Shown: positions 36,108-44,001 of the stretch, piece after piece
How the letters are laid out: every line of letters starts with the position of its first letter
Position numbering within the stretch: the stretch's first letter is position 1
Source: Actinomadura physcomitrii
GTDB lineage: Bacteria > Actinomycetota > Actinomycetes > Streptosporangiales > Streptosporangiaceae
NCBI RefSeq assembly: GCF_008923205.2
Contig: NZ_WBMS02000004.1
Location: 62,001 to 126,000, forward strand
Length of the DNA stretch: 64,000 nt
Reading direction: 5' to 3'
The notes under the pieces: generated by a model
Database searches by the model: none
What the model was told of the DNA's origin: nothing
The model's input: only the letters and a program-made list of their open reading frames with translations
Made by a program: the position numbers and the translations under genes

Positions 36108-37394
36108 GTGACGACCGCGGCACGGAACGAGATCGACGGCGACCTGTCCACGCTGGAGTTCTGGGCCCTGCCCCAGGAGCGGCGGCTGGCCGCCTTCGCC
36201 CGGCTGCGCGAGCTGGACCATCCGGCGTTCTTCCGGGAGCTGAAGCTGCCGTTCGTCAAGAGCGGCGCCGGGTTCTACGCGCTGGCCAGGCACGCCGACG
36301 TGGTCGAGGCGAGCCGGTCGCCGCAGATCTTCAGCAGCGAGCCGTGCTCCAACAGCATCGCCGACCTGCCCCGGTTCCTGGCCCGCTACTTCGGCTCGAT
36401 GATCAACATGGACGACCCGCGGCACGCCAAGATCCGCCGGATCGTGTCGCGGGCGTTCACCCCGCGCGTCCTGGAGAAGATGGAGGACGACCTCCAGCGC
36501 AGCGCGACCCGGATCGTCGACGACCTGATCGCCAACGGCCCGGCCGACTTCGTCACCGACGTCGCGGCGCGGCTCCCGCTCCAGGTCATCTGCGACATGA
36601 TGGGCATCCCGGAGCACCTCCGCCCGATGGTGTACGAGCGGACGAACCTGATCCTCGGCCTCGGCGACCCCGAGTACACCGGCGGCAAGGACTACACCCG
36701 CGACGGCATCACCCGCATGGGCGCCCTGTACGGGCTGCTCAAGGTGCTGGCGGCCGGCTACGAGCTCAACCACCTGGCGATGAAGCTCGCCCGGCGGCGC
36801 CGCAGGGATCCCGGCGACGACCTGGTGTCGGCGCTGGTCTCGGCGAACGTGGACGGCGAGTCGCTGACCGACCAGGAGATCGGCTCGTTCTTCATCCTGC
36901 TCGTGGTCGCCGGCAACGAGACGACCCGCAACGCGATGTCGCACGGGCTGAAGCTGCTCACCGACAACCCCGAGCAGCGCGCCCTGCTGCTGGAGGACTT
37001 CGACGCCCGCATCCCCGGCGCCGTCGAGGAGATCGTCCGGCTGGCGACGCCGGTCATCCAGTTCCGCCGGACGCTGACCCGCGACCACGAGATGAACGGC
37101 CACCAGTACAAGGCGGGCGACAAGGTCCTGCTCTTCTACAACTCCGCCAACCGGGACGAGACCGTCTTCAAGGACCCGGACGCGTTCGACATCACCCGCT
37201 CGCCGAACCCGCACGTCGGGTTCGGCGGCCCCGGGCCGCACTTCTGCCTCGGCGCGAACCTCGCCCGCCGCGAGATCACGGTGATGTACCGGGAGCTGTT
37301 CACCCGCGTCCCGCGGATCCGCGCGACCGGTGAGCCCGACCGGCTGTTCTCCAGCTTCATCAACGGGATCAAGCACCTGCCCTGCGCGTTCTGA
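36108..37394 (+). CDS. Cytochrome P450, CYP124-like
   Basis: 428 residues. The I-helix oxygen-activation motif AGNETTRN lies near residue 270, ExxR (EEIVR) near 308 and the heme thiolate loop FGGPGPHFCLG with Cys near 380. Long stretches match the pattern of mycobacterial CYP124 (YFGSMINMDDPRH, QVICDMMGIPEH, FFILLVVAGNETTRN and FINGIKHLP), the family that omega-hydroxylates methyl-branched lipids. Start is GTG at 36108. No ferredoxin gene is adjacent, so electrons come from elsewhere. It converges on valS. Confidence 0.9.
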   Translation: MTTAARNEIDGDLSTLEFWALPQERRLAAFARLRELDHPAFFRELKLPFVKSGAGFYALARHADVVEASRSPQIFSSEPCSNSIADLPRFLARYFGSMINMDDPRHAKIRRIVSRAFTPRVLEKMEDDLQRSATRIVDDLIANGPADFVTDVAARLPLQVICDMMGIPEHLRPMVYERTNLILGLGDPEYTGGKDYTRDGITRMGALYGLLKVLAAGYELNHLAMKLARRRRRDPGDDLVSALVSANVDGESLTDQEIGSFFILLVVAGNETTRNAMSHGLKLLTDNPEQRALLLEDFDARIPGAVEEIVRLATPVIQFRRTLTRDHEMNGHQYKAGDKVLLFYNSANRDETVFKDPDAFDITRSPNPHVGFGGPGPHFCLGANLARREITVMYRELFTRVPRIRATGEPDRLFSSFINGIKHLPCAF

Positions 37395-37403
37395 CCCCCC
37401 TCT

Positions 37404-37459
37404 GGGCTGACGGAGGTGCCGCCGGGCTGACGGAGGTGCGGCGGGGCTCAGCCGGCGGG
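37404..37459. repeat. 20-bp tandem repeat and hairpin between P450 and valS
   Basis: Two adjacent 20-bp units (37404-37423 and 37424-37443), each starting GGGCTGACGGAGGTGC, differ at two or three positions. The second overlaps a stem CCGCCGGGCTGA / TCAGCCGGCGG (37420-37431 with 37448-37458, one bulge) that reaches into the valS 3' end. The duplication sits exactly in the convergent gap and could serve as a two-way terminator. Confidence 0.6.
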
Positions 37460-39973
37460 CGCCAGCGTCACGTCCACCGTCAGGTCGGCTGGCGCGCTCT
37501 CCAGCGTCAGCTCCGCGATCCGGCCGGCGGCGGCGAGGTCGGGACGGGAGACCCGCCCGGCCTCCGCGCCGCGCACCACGGCCCGCGCCACGTCCGCGCG
37601 CATCGACGCCTTCGCCTCCGACTTGGCCTTGCGGACCTGCCGCAGCGCCTCACCCGTCGCCGCGAGCACCGCCGGGTCGCCGCCCGCGGGCAGCTCGGCA
37701 GGCAGCGGCCACTGCGCGGCGTGCACCGACCCCTTCCGCCACCACGACCAGACCTCCTCGGTCACGAACGGCAGCACCGGCGCGAACAGCCGCAGCAGCA
37801 CCGACAGCGCCGCCCGCAGCGCCGCCCGCGCCGACTGCGCCTGCGGCCCCTCCCCGTACGCGCGGGCCTTCACCAGCTCCAGGTAGTCGTCGCAGAACTC
37901 CCAGAAGAACCGCTCCGTGCGCTCCAGCGCCCGCGCGTAGTCGTAGCCCTCGAACGCCTGAGTCGCGTCCTCGACGACACCGGACAGCGACGCCAGCATC
38001 GCCCGGTCCAGCGGCTCGGTCACCGCCGCGTCCCGCGCCACCTCGCCGAGCCCCAGCACGAACTTCGACGCGTTGAGGATCTTGATGGCGAGCCGCCGGC
38101 CGACCTTGATCTGGCCGGTGTCGAACGCGGTGTCGGTGCCCGGCCGGCCGCTCGCCGCCCAGTACCGGACGGCGTCCGAGCCGTACTCGCGCAGCAGGTC
38201 GATCGGGGTGACGACGTTCCCCTTGGACTTCGACATCTTCTTGCGGTCCGGGTCGAGGATCCAGCCCGACAGCGCCGTGTCCGTCCACGGCAGCGCCCCG
38301 TGCTCCAGATGCGACCGGACGACCGTCGAGAACAGCCACGTCCGGATGATGTCGTGCGCCTGCGGCCGCAGGTCGTAGGGGAACACCCGGGAGAACAGGT
38401 CGGCGTCGCGCTCCCAGCCGCCCGCGATCTGCGGCGTCAGCGACGACGTCGCCCAGGTGTCCATGACGTCCGGGTCCCCGATGAACCCGTCCGGCTTGCC
38501 GCGCTGCTCCTCGGCGAAGCCCGGCGGGACGTCCGAGGACGGGTCGACGGGCAGCGCGTCCTCCGCCGGGACGATCGGCGCGTCGTAGCGCGGCTCGCCG
38601 GACGCGTCCAGCGGGTACCAGACCGGGATCGGCACGCCGAAGAACCGCTGCCGGGAGATCAGCCAGTCGCCGTTCAGGCCCTCCACCCAGTTCTCGTAGC
38701 GGGCCCGCATGTAGGCCGGGTGCCAGTTCAGCTCCGCGCCGCGTGCGAGCAGCTCGGCGCGGGTCGCGGCGTCGCGCCCGCCGTTGCGGATGTACCACTG
38801 CCGCGTCGTGACGATCTCGAGAGGCTTGCTGCCCTTCTCGTAGAACTTCACCGGACGGCTGATCCTGCGGGGCTCGCCGTCCAGGTCGCCGGACGCGCGC
38901 AGCATCTCCACGACGCGCTCCTTGGCGGAGAACACCGTCTTGCCGGCCAGCTCCGCGTACGGCTCCGCCGCGACGCCCGCCGGCGGCTCGGCCGACAGCC
39001 GGCCGTCCCAGCCGATCACCGCCCGGGTCGGCAGGTTCAGCTCCCGCCACCAGGTGACGTCCGTGACGTCGCCGAACGTGCAGATCATCGCGATGCCGGA
39101 GCCCTTGTCGGGCTCGGCGAGCCGGTGCGCGAGGACCGGCACCTCGACGCCGAACAGCGGCGTGCGGACCGTCGTGCCGAACAGCTCCCGGTACCGCTCG
39201 TCGTCGGGGTGCGCGACCAGCGCCACGCACGCCGGCAGCAGCTCCGGCCGCGTCGTCTCGATGTAGACGGGGCGCTCGTCCCCGTGGAACCGGATCCGGT
39301 GGAACGCCCCCGGCTGCTCGCGGTCCTCCAACTCGGCCTGCGCGACGGCCGTCCGGAACGTCACGTCCCACAGCGTCGGCGCCTCCGACACGTAAGCCTC
39401 GCCGCGCGCCAGGTTCCGCAGGAACGCGCGCTGCGACGCCGTCCGGGACGCCTCGCCGATGGTGGAGTACAGGTGGTTCCAGTCGACCGACAGGCCGACG
39501 CGGCGCCACATCTCCTCGAACGCCTTCTCGTCGACCTCGGTGAGCCGCTCGCACAGCTCGATGAAGTTCCGCCGCGACACCGGTACCTGCTTTTTCGGGT
39601 CGGGCTTGGCGGGGGGCTCGAAGTCCGGGTCGTAGGGCAGCGACGGCTCGCACCGCACGCCGAAGTGGTTCTGCACGCGCCGCTCGGTCGGCAGGCCGTT
39701 ATCGTCCCAGCCCATCGGGTAGAAGACGGCGCGACCGCGCATGCGGTGGAACCGGGCGACGGTGTCGGTGTGGGTGTAGGAGAAGACGTGGCCGACGTGG
39801 AGGGAGCCGCTCACGGTGGGCGGCGGGGTGTCGATCGAGTAGACCTCGCCGCGGGGCCGGGTGCGGTCGAAGCGGTAGACGCCCGTGTCCTCCCAGACGC
39901 GTACCCACGTGTCCTCCAGGCCGTCCAGGGAGGGCTTGGAGGGAACGCTCGGCGTACGCGGCTGCTCTGTCAT
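37448..39973 (-). CDS. valS: Valyl-tRNA synthetase (archaeal-type lineage)
   Basis: 841 residues. It charges tRNA-Val. Class I signatures are HVGH at residues 59-62 (HIGH) and KMSKS near 579; the editing domain contains [20 protein letters not shown]. The N-terminus [20 protein letters not shown] and [18 protein letters not shown] resembles the archaeal/Rickettsia-like ValRS group, not the usual bacterial PPPNVTGSLHLGHA type, and no folC follows. It lacks the long C-terminal coiled coil. ATG at 39973. It may be the sole enzyme or a second copy; the window cannot tell. Confidence 0.93.
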   Translation of the reverse strand: MTEQPRTPSVPSKPSLDGLEDTWVRVWEDTGVYRFDRTRPRGEVYSIDTPPPTVSGSLHVGHVFSYTHTDTVARFHRMRGRAVFYPMGWDDNGLPTERRVQNHFGVRCEPSLPYDPDFEPPAKPDPKKQVPVSRRNFIELCERLTEVDEKAFEEMWRRVGLSVDWNHLYSTIGEASRTASQRAFLRNLARGEAYVSEAPTLWDVTFRTAVAQAELEDREQPGAFHRIRFHGDERPVYIETTRPELLPACVALVAHPDDERYRELFGTTVRTPLFGVEVPVLAHRLAEPDKGSGIAMICTFGDVTDVTWWRELNLPTRAVIGWDGRLSAEPPAGVAAEPYAELAGKTVFSAKERVVEMLRASGDLDGEPRRISRPVKFYEKGSKPLEIVTTRQWYIRNGGRDAATRAELLARGAELNWHPAYMRARYENWVEGLNGDWLISRQRFFGVPIPVWYPLDASGEPRYDAPIVPAEDALPVDPSSDVPPGFAEEQRGKPDGFIGDPDVMDTWATSSLTPQIAGGWERDADLFSRVFPYDLRPQAHDIIRTWLFSTVVRSHLEHGALPWTDTALSGWILDPDRKKMSKSKGNVVTPIDLLREYGSDAVRYWAASGRPGTDTAFDTGQIKVGRRLAIKILNASKFVLGLGEVARDAAVTEPLDRAMLASLSGVVEDATQAFEGYDYARALERTERFFWEFCDDYLELVKARAYGEGPQAQSARAALRAALSVLLRLFAPVLPFVTEEVWSWWRKGSVHAAQWPLPAELPAGGDPAVLAATGEALRQVRKAKSEAKASMRADVARAVVRGAEAGRVSRPDLAAAGRIAELTLESAPADLTVDVTLAPAG

Positions 39974-40099
39974 AAGGCCAATGCTATTGACATCCGCCGT
40001 GCCCGCATGCCACTTGCCCGCGCCGACGCGGCGGCCTTTCCCGCCCGGAGCGGGGCGTTCCGGTAGCGTCGGAGGCGACAGGACGACTGGAGGACGATC

Positions 40100-40387
40100 A
40101 TGGCGGACAAGGGCGACATCGGCTTTCGCGTGATGGCCGGCGCCGCCGCCTTCGCGGGCGGCTTCGTCGCGAAGAAGGCGATCACGCTCGCCTGGAAGAA
40201 GACCACCGGCAAGGAGCCGCCGACCAACCCCGAGTCGCCGGACGTGGCGCTGTCGGAGGCGATCGGCTGGGCCGTGGTGGTGGGCGTCGGCGTGGAGATC
40301 GCCCGGCTGGTGGCGACCCGGGCCGCGGTGCACCAGTGGGCCAAGGGCACCGGCGAGCTCCCGTCCCACCTGAAGGTCGACGTCTGA
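40100..40387 (+). CDS. DUF4235 small membrane protein
   Basis: 95 residues with two hydrophobic segments ([20 protein letters not shown] and [20 protein letters not shown]) separated by [17 protein letters not shown], the DUF4235 hallmark. Ribosome binding site GGAGGA precedes the ATG by about six bases. Divergent from valS with a 126-bp gap and followed by a strong hairpin. Function unknown. Confidence 0.88.
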   Translation: MADKGDIGFRVMAGAAAFAGGFVAKKAITLAWKKTTGKEPPTNPESPDVALSEAIGWAVVVGVGVEIARLVATRAAVHQWAKGTGELPSHLKVDV

Positions 40388-40420
40388 GCCCGCGGGCCTG
40401 ATTCGGAGCAGACGAGCGGC

Positions 40421-40452
40421 GTGGCCGGTCCTGGACGTCCGGGACCGGCCAC
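40421..40452. terminator. Hairpin terminator after DUF4235
   Basis: Perfect 11-bp stem GTGGCCGGTCC / GGACCGGCCAC with a 10-base loop, followed by GAGGCTTTCC. It lies between convergent genes. Confidence 0.75.
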
Positions 40453-40512
40453 GAGGCTTTCCAGGGCCGGGACGGAGTGCCGCCGCCGGGGGCGCGGGCA
40501 GGGGCCGGGACG

Positions 40513-41319
40513 CTAGGCGGGGTCGCCGGGCGGTGACTGCAGCTCTTGGGGCGCCGAACCGCGCAGGTCCTGGCGGACCTTGGCGGCCAGCGACCTCGTC
40601 GCGGCCCGGTTGAGCGCGGCGCCCGCGGCGGCGCCGGTCAGCAGCGGCCCCATCGTCGTCATGTGGCGGCCGAACGTGCGCATCATCCGCTTGCGCAGCG
40701 TCGCCTTCGCCGCCGAGCCGAGCGCACTGGTGAACGTGCCGCCCTCCAGGGGGTTGACGCCGCGCTGGCGCGCCCAGGAGGTGACGAACGCCGCGCTGCG
40801 GGCGGTGCCGGAGCCCTGCACGCTGACCCCGTACACCTCGTGCAGCTCGGCGATCAGCTTCACCTCGATCGCGGCGACCACGAGGGTCTCGGCGGCGATC
40901 TGCGCGGGGGCCGTCAGCAGCAGCGGCGGGGCGGCGAACTCCACCGCCGCCAGCGCGCCGCCGACCGCGCCGACCGCGGTGGTGGCGTTGCCCGCGACCT
41001 TCACCAGGTTGTCGGCGAGGTCCTCGCCGGCCAGCCCGTGGTGGTGGCGGCTGAGCGTCTCCAGATCACGGATCGGGATGTGCGGGGCCGCCTCGAGCAG
41101 CAGGTCGGCCAGCCAGCGGCCGCGCGCGATCCCCGCCGCGCCGGCCCGGCGGGCGCCCTGCCCGAGCAGCCGGGCGAGCCGGCCGAGCAGCCGCCTGCGG
41201 GTCTCCCGGTCCATCTCCTCGTCGCCGGCGAGCCGGCCGACCAGCTCGCCGAGCTCCGTGGAGCCGCCGCCGCGCGCCGGCTCCACGTCGTCGTTGCGTC
41301 GTTCGAGTTCTCCCGTCAT
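40513..41319 (-). CDS. Conserved actinobacterial protein, EcsC-like
   Basis: 268 residues. Helical, with hydrophobic stretches [20 protein letters not shown] and [20 protein letters not shown] and a C-terminal [20 protein letters not shown]. The middle resembles the EcsC family of membrane-associated proteins, but I am not sure. It is 46 bp downstream of the DUF4193 gene on the same strand, a pairing I recall in Streptomyces. No catalytic motif is visible. Confidence 0.6.
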   Translation of the reverse strand: MTGELERRNDDVEPARGGGSTELGELVGRLAGDEEMDRETRRRLLGRLARLLGQGARRAGAAGIARGRWLADLLLEAAPHIPIRDLETLSRHHHGLAGEDLADNLVKVAGNATTAVGAVGGALAAVEFAAPPLLLTAPAQIAAETLVVAAIEVKLIAELHEVYGVSVQGSGTARSAAFVTSWARQRGVNPLEGGTFTSALGSAAKATLRKRMMRTFGRHMTTMGPLLTGAAAGAALNRAATRSLAAKVRQDLRGSAPQELQSPPGDPA

Positions 41320-41365
41320 GCCGCTCCCGGTGGTGCCTCTCGCGTGGGGCCGGTCCCCGGACGTG

Positions 41366-41662
41366 TCAGGCGGCGCACTCGCGGCAGACCGGCTGTCCGT
41401 TCTTCTCCGTGGCCAGCTGGCTGCGGTGGTGCACCAGGAAGCAGCGCGTGCAGGTGAACTCGTCGGCCTGCCGGGGGACGACCCGGAAGGTCAGTTCCTC
41501 GTTGGACAGGTCGGCGCCGGGCAGCTCGGCGACCTCACCGGCGTCCAGGTCCTCGTCGATGATGCTGGCGGCCTTGTCGGCGCGCCGGGCCTGGAGCTCC
41601 TGGAGGCTGTCCTCGCTCAGGTCGTCGTCTGTCTTGCGTGGGCTGTCGTAGTCGGTCGCCAT
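41366..41662 (-). CDS. DUF4193 zinc-ribbon-like protein
   Basis: 98 residues. The N-terminal acidic segment DYDSPRKTDDDLSEDSLQEL and the C-terminal cysteine pairs FTCTRCFLVHHRSQL and PVCRECA identify the actinobacterial DUF4193 family (Rv2699c). The four Cys suggest zinc binding. A GGAG-type site precedes the ATG at 41662. In mycobacteria the gene lies beside dut, cei and suhB, so this marks the continuation of the conserved block. Function unknown. Confidence 0.9.
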   Translation of the reverse strand: MATDYDSPRKTDDDLSEDSLQELQARRADKAASIIDEDLDAGEVAELPGADLSNEELTFRVVPRQADEFTCTRCFLVHHRSQLATEKNGQPVCRECAA

Positions 41663-42170
41663 CTTCTATCTCCATCCCCCTCAGTGCTTTATGCGCCCCG
41701 TCGCGCGGAACTAACGCTCGGGGGACCGTTCTTGTGCCCGATCCGGGCGGGAAATTCTGTCACGTTTGGTGAGCTGTGACACACGAGGCGCGACCGTTCC
41801 CACGGGTGACACCGATCACCCGTGCCCCACCCCTGCAATGTGTCGTCCCTCACATGCCCGGCGGGCGTTCCGGCGTGCTCCCGAAGGGCCGGTGCGCCTG
41901 CCGGGGTACCCGCGGCGGCGGGGATCATACCCGCCCCGGGAGCGTTGCGCGCGCCGACCGGCCAGCGGCGCGCGGGACGGCTCGAACCGGCTGGTGGGCC
42001 GCTGAACCAGACGCTTCAGTGAAACGTCTGAACTAACGCGATATCGTGCCCGCCTGAGGTCGGGGGCCGGGCTCGCCGGCACCGGCGGGGCCGGTGCGGG
42101 CGACCGGGCCCCGCGACGGGTCCGGACGCACCATGTCGCGGGACATCACTGCGGGTCACTGGAGGATCAG
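41663..42170. promoter_or_regulatory. 508-bp non-coding gap with two dyads
   Basis: No convincing gene. It contains a 9-bp hairpin CACGGGTGA / TCACCCGTG (41801-41809 and 41816-41824, 6-base loop). It also contains a near-perfect 23-bp palindrome at 42008-42030 whose arms CAGACG and CGTCTG surround TTCA and TGAA (10 of 11 pairs), 141 bases upstream of the first kinase. Both look like regulator sites, the second for the kinase pair. GC content dips around 41760-41850. Confidence 0.6.
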
Positions 42171-43904
42171 ATGCCGGATGCCGCTCCGCTGGAGCCGGGC
42201 GATCCCAGGGCACTGGGTCAGTTCGAGGTCGTCGGCCGGCTCGGCGCCGGGGGGCAGGGCGCGGTCTTCCTGGGCCGGGCGCCGGGCGGCGAGTACGTGG
42301 CGATCAAGCTGCTGCACGCCCAGATGGCGAACGATCCCGCCGCGCGCGCCCGCTTCACCCGCGAGGTGGCGGCCGCGCAGCGGGTGGAGCCCTTCTGCAC
42401 CGCGCGGGTGCTCGAGGCCGACGTGCAGGGCGACCAGCCGTACGTCGTCAGCGAGTTCATCGACGGCCCGTCGCTGCACGACGTGGTCGCGCACAACGGC
42501 CCGCTCGGCGCCGACGAGCTGGAGCGGCTGGCGATCGGCACCGTGACGGCCCTCGCGGCGATCCACGAGGCCGGGATCGTGCACCGCGACTTCAAGCCCA
42601 ACAACGTCATGCTGGCCTCCGACGGCCCGCGCGTGGTGGACTTCGGCATCGCCCGGACGGTCAACTCGCAGGAGAGCGCCGTCACCGCGACCGGGATGGT
42701 GGTCGGCACGCCCGGCTACCTGGCGCCCGAGCAGCTGACGGGCGCGCCGCTGACGCCCGCGGTGGACATCTTCGCCTGGGGCGCGACCATGGTGTTCGCG
42801 GCCACCGGGCAGTCGCCGTTCGAGGCCGACACGCTGCCGGTCATCATCAACCGCATCCTCAACGAGGACCCGGACCTGTCGGCGCTGCCGCCCGGCCCGG
42901 TGCGCGACCTGGTCGCGCGCTGCCTGTCCAAGGACGCCGGGCTGCGCCCGCCGGCGCCGCAGCTGCTGCTGAACCTGCTCGGGGCCGTCGGCGCCGCGCC
43001 GTCCAACCCCGGCGCCGGGCAGGAGGACCTGCTCAACCAGGGCACCCGGATCGCGGCGCAGATGCCGGCGCCGCCGCGGGTGCCGCCGGCCCCGCGTCCG
43101 CAGCCGCCGCAGCAGTCGATCACCCCGCCGCCGATGCCGCTGCACCAGGGCGGCATGCAGGCTGGTGGCATGCAGGGCGCCGGGATGCAGGGCGCGGGCG
43201 TGCAGGGCGGCATGGGGGGTCCGGCGACGCCGCCCCCGCAGCCGATCACGCCGCCGCCGATGCCGATGTACCAGGGCGGCATGCAGCCCCCGCCGCCACC
43301 GAACATGCCGATCGGGCAGCGGCCCCCGATGCAGCCGATGCAGCCGCCGCCGTCCTACGGCCCGCCGCCCGCGAAGTCGAGCTCGTCGGGCCCGGCCATC
43401 GCGATCGGCTGCGGCGTGGTCGCGCTGCTGGCGGTCATCGGGCTCGTGGTGTTCGTCGTCATCGCGTCCAACAGCGACGACGACCCGGACCCGGACCCGA
43501 TCCCGCCGACGGCGTCGGTCTACACGCCGCCGAGCAGCGGCTCGACGTCGAGCACGCGGGGCGGGCTGGTCGGCGTCTGGGAGGGCAACGGCTACCAGCC
43601 GGGCGCCCCGGCCGGCCACCAGAACTTCAAGGCGGAGTTCGCGCTGGTCTACACGCACGGCACCGCGAAGTACGACTACGGCAGCGTGCAGCCGACCTGC
43701 TACACGAACCTGGCTCTGCTGTCCGGCAACGAGAGCAGCGCCTACGTCGAGTACCAGGAGACGCCGATGGCGGGCCAGCAGAGGGAGAACTGCGCGCCCG
43801 GCTACGTCCGGTTCGTCAGCCCCGGCGGCAGCACCATGCGGTGGGAGTGGCGGGAGACCCGCGACGCGGTGACCCCCGCGGCGTCCGGGACGGTGAGCGA
43901 GTGA
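42171..43904 (+). CDS. Membrane Ser/Thr protein kinase
   Basis: 577 residues. A Hanks-type kinase domain (about 15-270) has the Gly-rich loop LGAGGQGAVFLG, AIKLLHA lysine, catalytic HRDFKPNN near 140, DFGIAR and the APE-like YLAPEQL. A Pro/Gly/Met-rich linker, in which ITPPPMP plus a GGM-containing string occurs twice, leads to one membrane helix (near 410-434) and a 120-residue extracytoplasmic domain with two Cys. The Phe in HRDF (Leu is usual) is shared with the next gene. A hairpin 5-29 bases after the stop may attenuate read-through. Ligand unknown. Confidence 0.9.
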   Translation: MPDAAPLEPGDPRALGQFEVVGRLGAGGQGAVFLGRAPGGEYVAIKLLHAQMANDPAARARFTREVAAAQRVEPFCTARVLEADVQGDQPYVVSEFIDGPSLHDVVAHNGPLGADELERLAIGTVTALAAIHEAGIVHRDFKPNNVMLASDGPRVVDFGIARTVNSQESAVTATGMVVGTPGYLAPEQLTGAPLTPAVDIFAWGATMVFAATGQSPFEADTLPVIINRILNEDPDLSALPPGPVRDLVARCLSKDAGLRPPAPQLLLNLLGAVGAAPSNPGAGQEDLLNQGTRIAAQMPAPPRVPPAPRPQPPQQSITPPPMPLHQGGMQAGGMQGAGMQGAGVQGGMGGPATPPPQPITPPPMPMYQGGMQPPPPPNMPIGQRPPMQPMQPPPSYGPPPAKSSSSGPAIAIGCGVVALLAVIGLVVFVVIASNSDDDPDPDPIPPTASVYTPPSSGSTSSTRGGLVGVWEGNGYQPGAPAGHQNFKAEFALVYTHGTAKYDYGSVQPTCYTNLALLSGNESSAYVEYQETPMAGQQRENCAPGYVRFVSPGGSTMRWEWRETRDAVTPAASGTVSE

Positions 43905-43909
43905 CCGCC

Positions 43910-43933
43910 GTCCGGGCCTGACCGGCCCCGGAC
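43910..43933 (+). terminator. Weak hairpin between the two kinase genes
   Basis: GTCCGGG (43910-43916) and CCCGGAC (43927-43933) form a 7-bp stem with a 10-base loop in the 97-bp gap. A partial terminator or attenuator. Confidence 0.4.
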
Positions 43934-44001
43934 ACGCCGAGCCGTCCGCGCCCACGCCCTCCGTCGCCCCTTCCTCCGTCCCCCTCGCCCGAAGGATCCA
44001 G

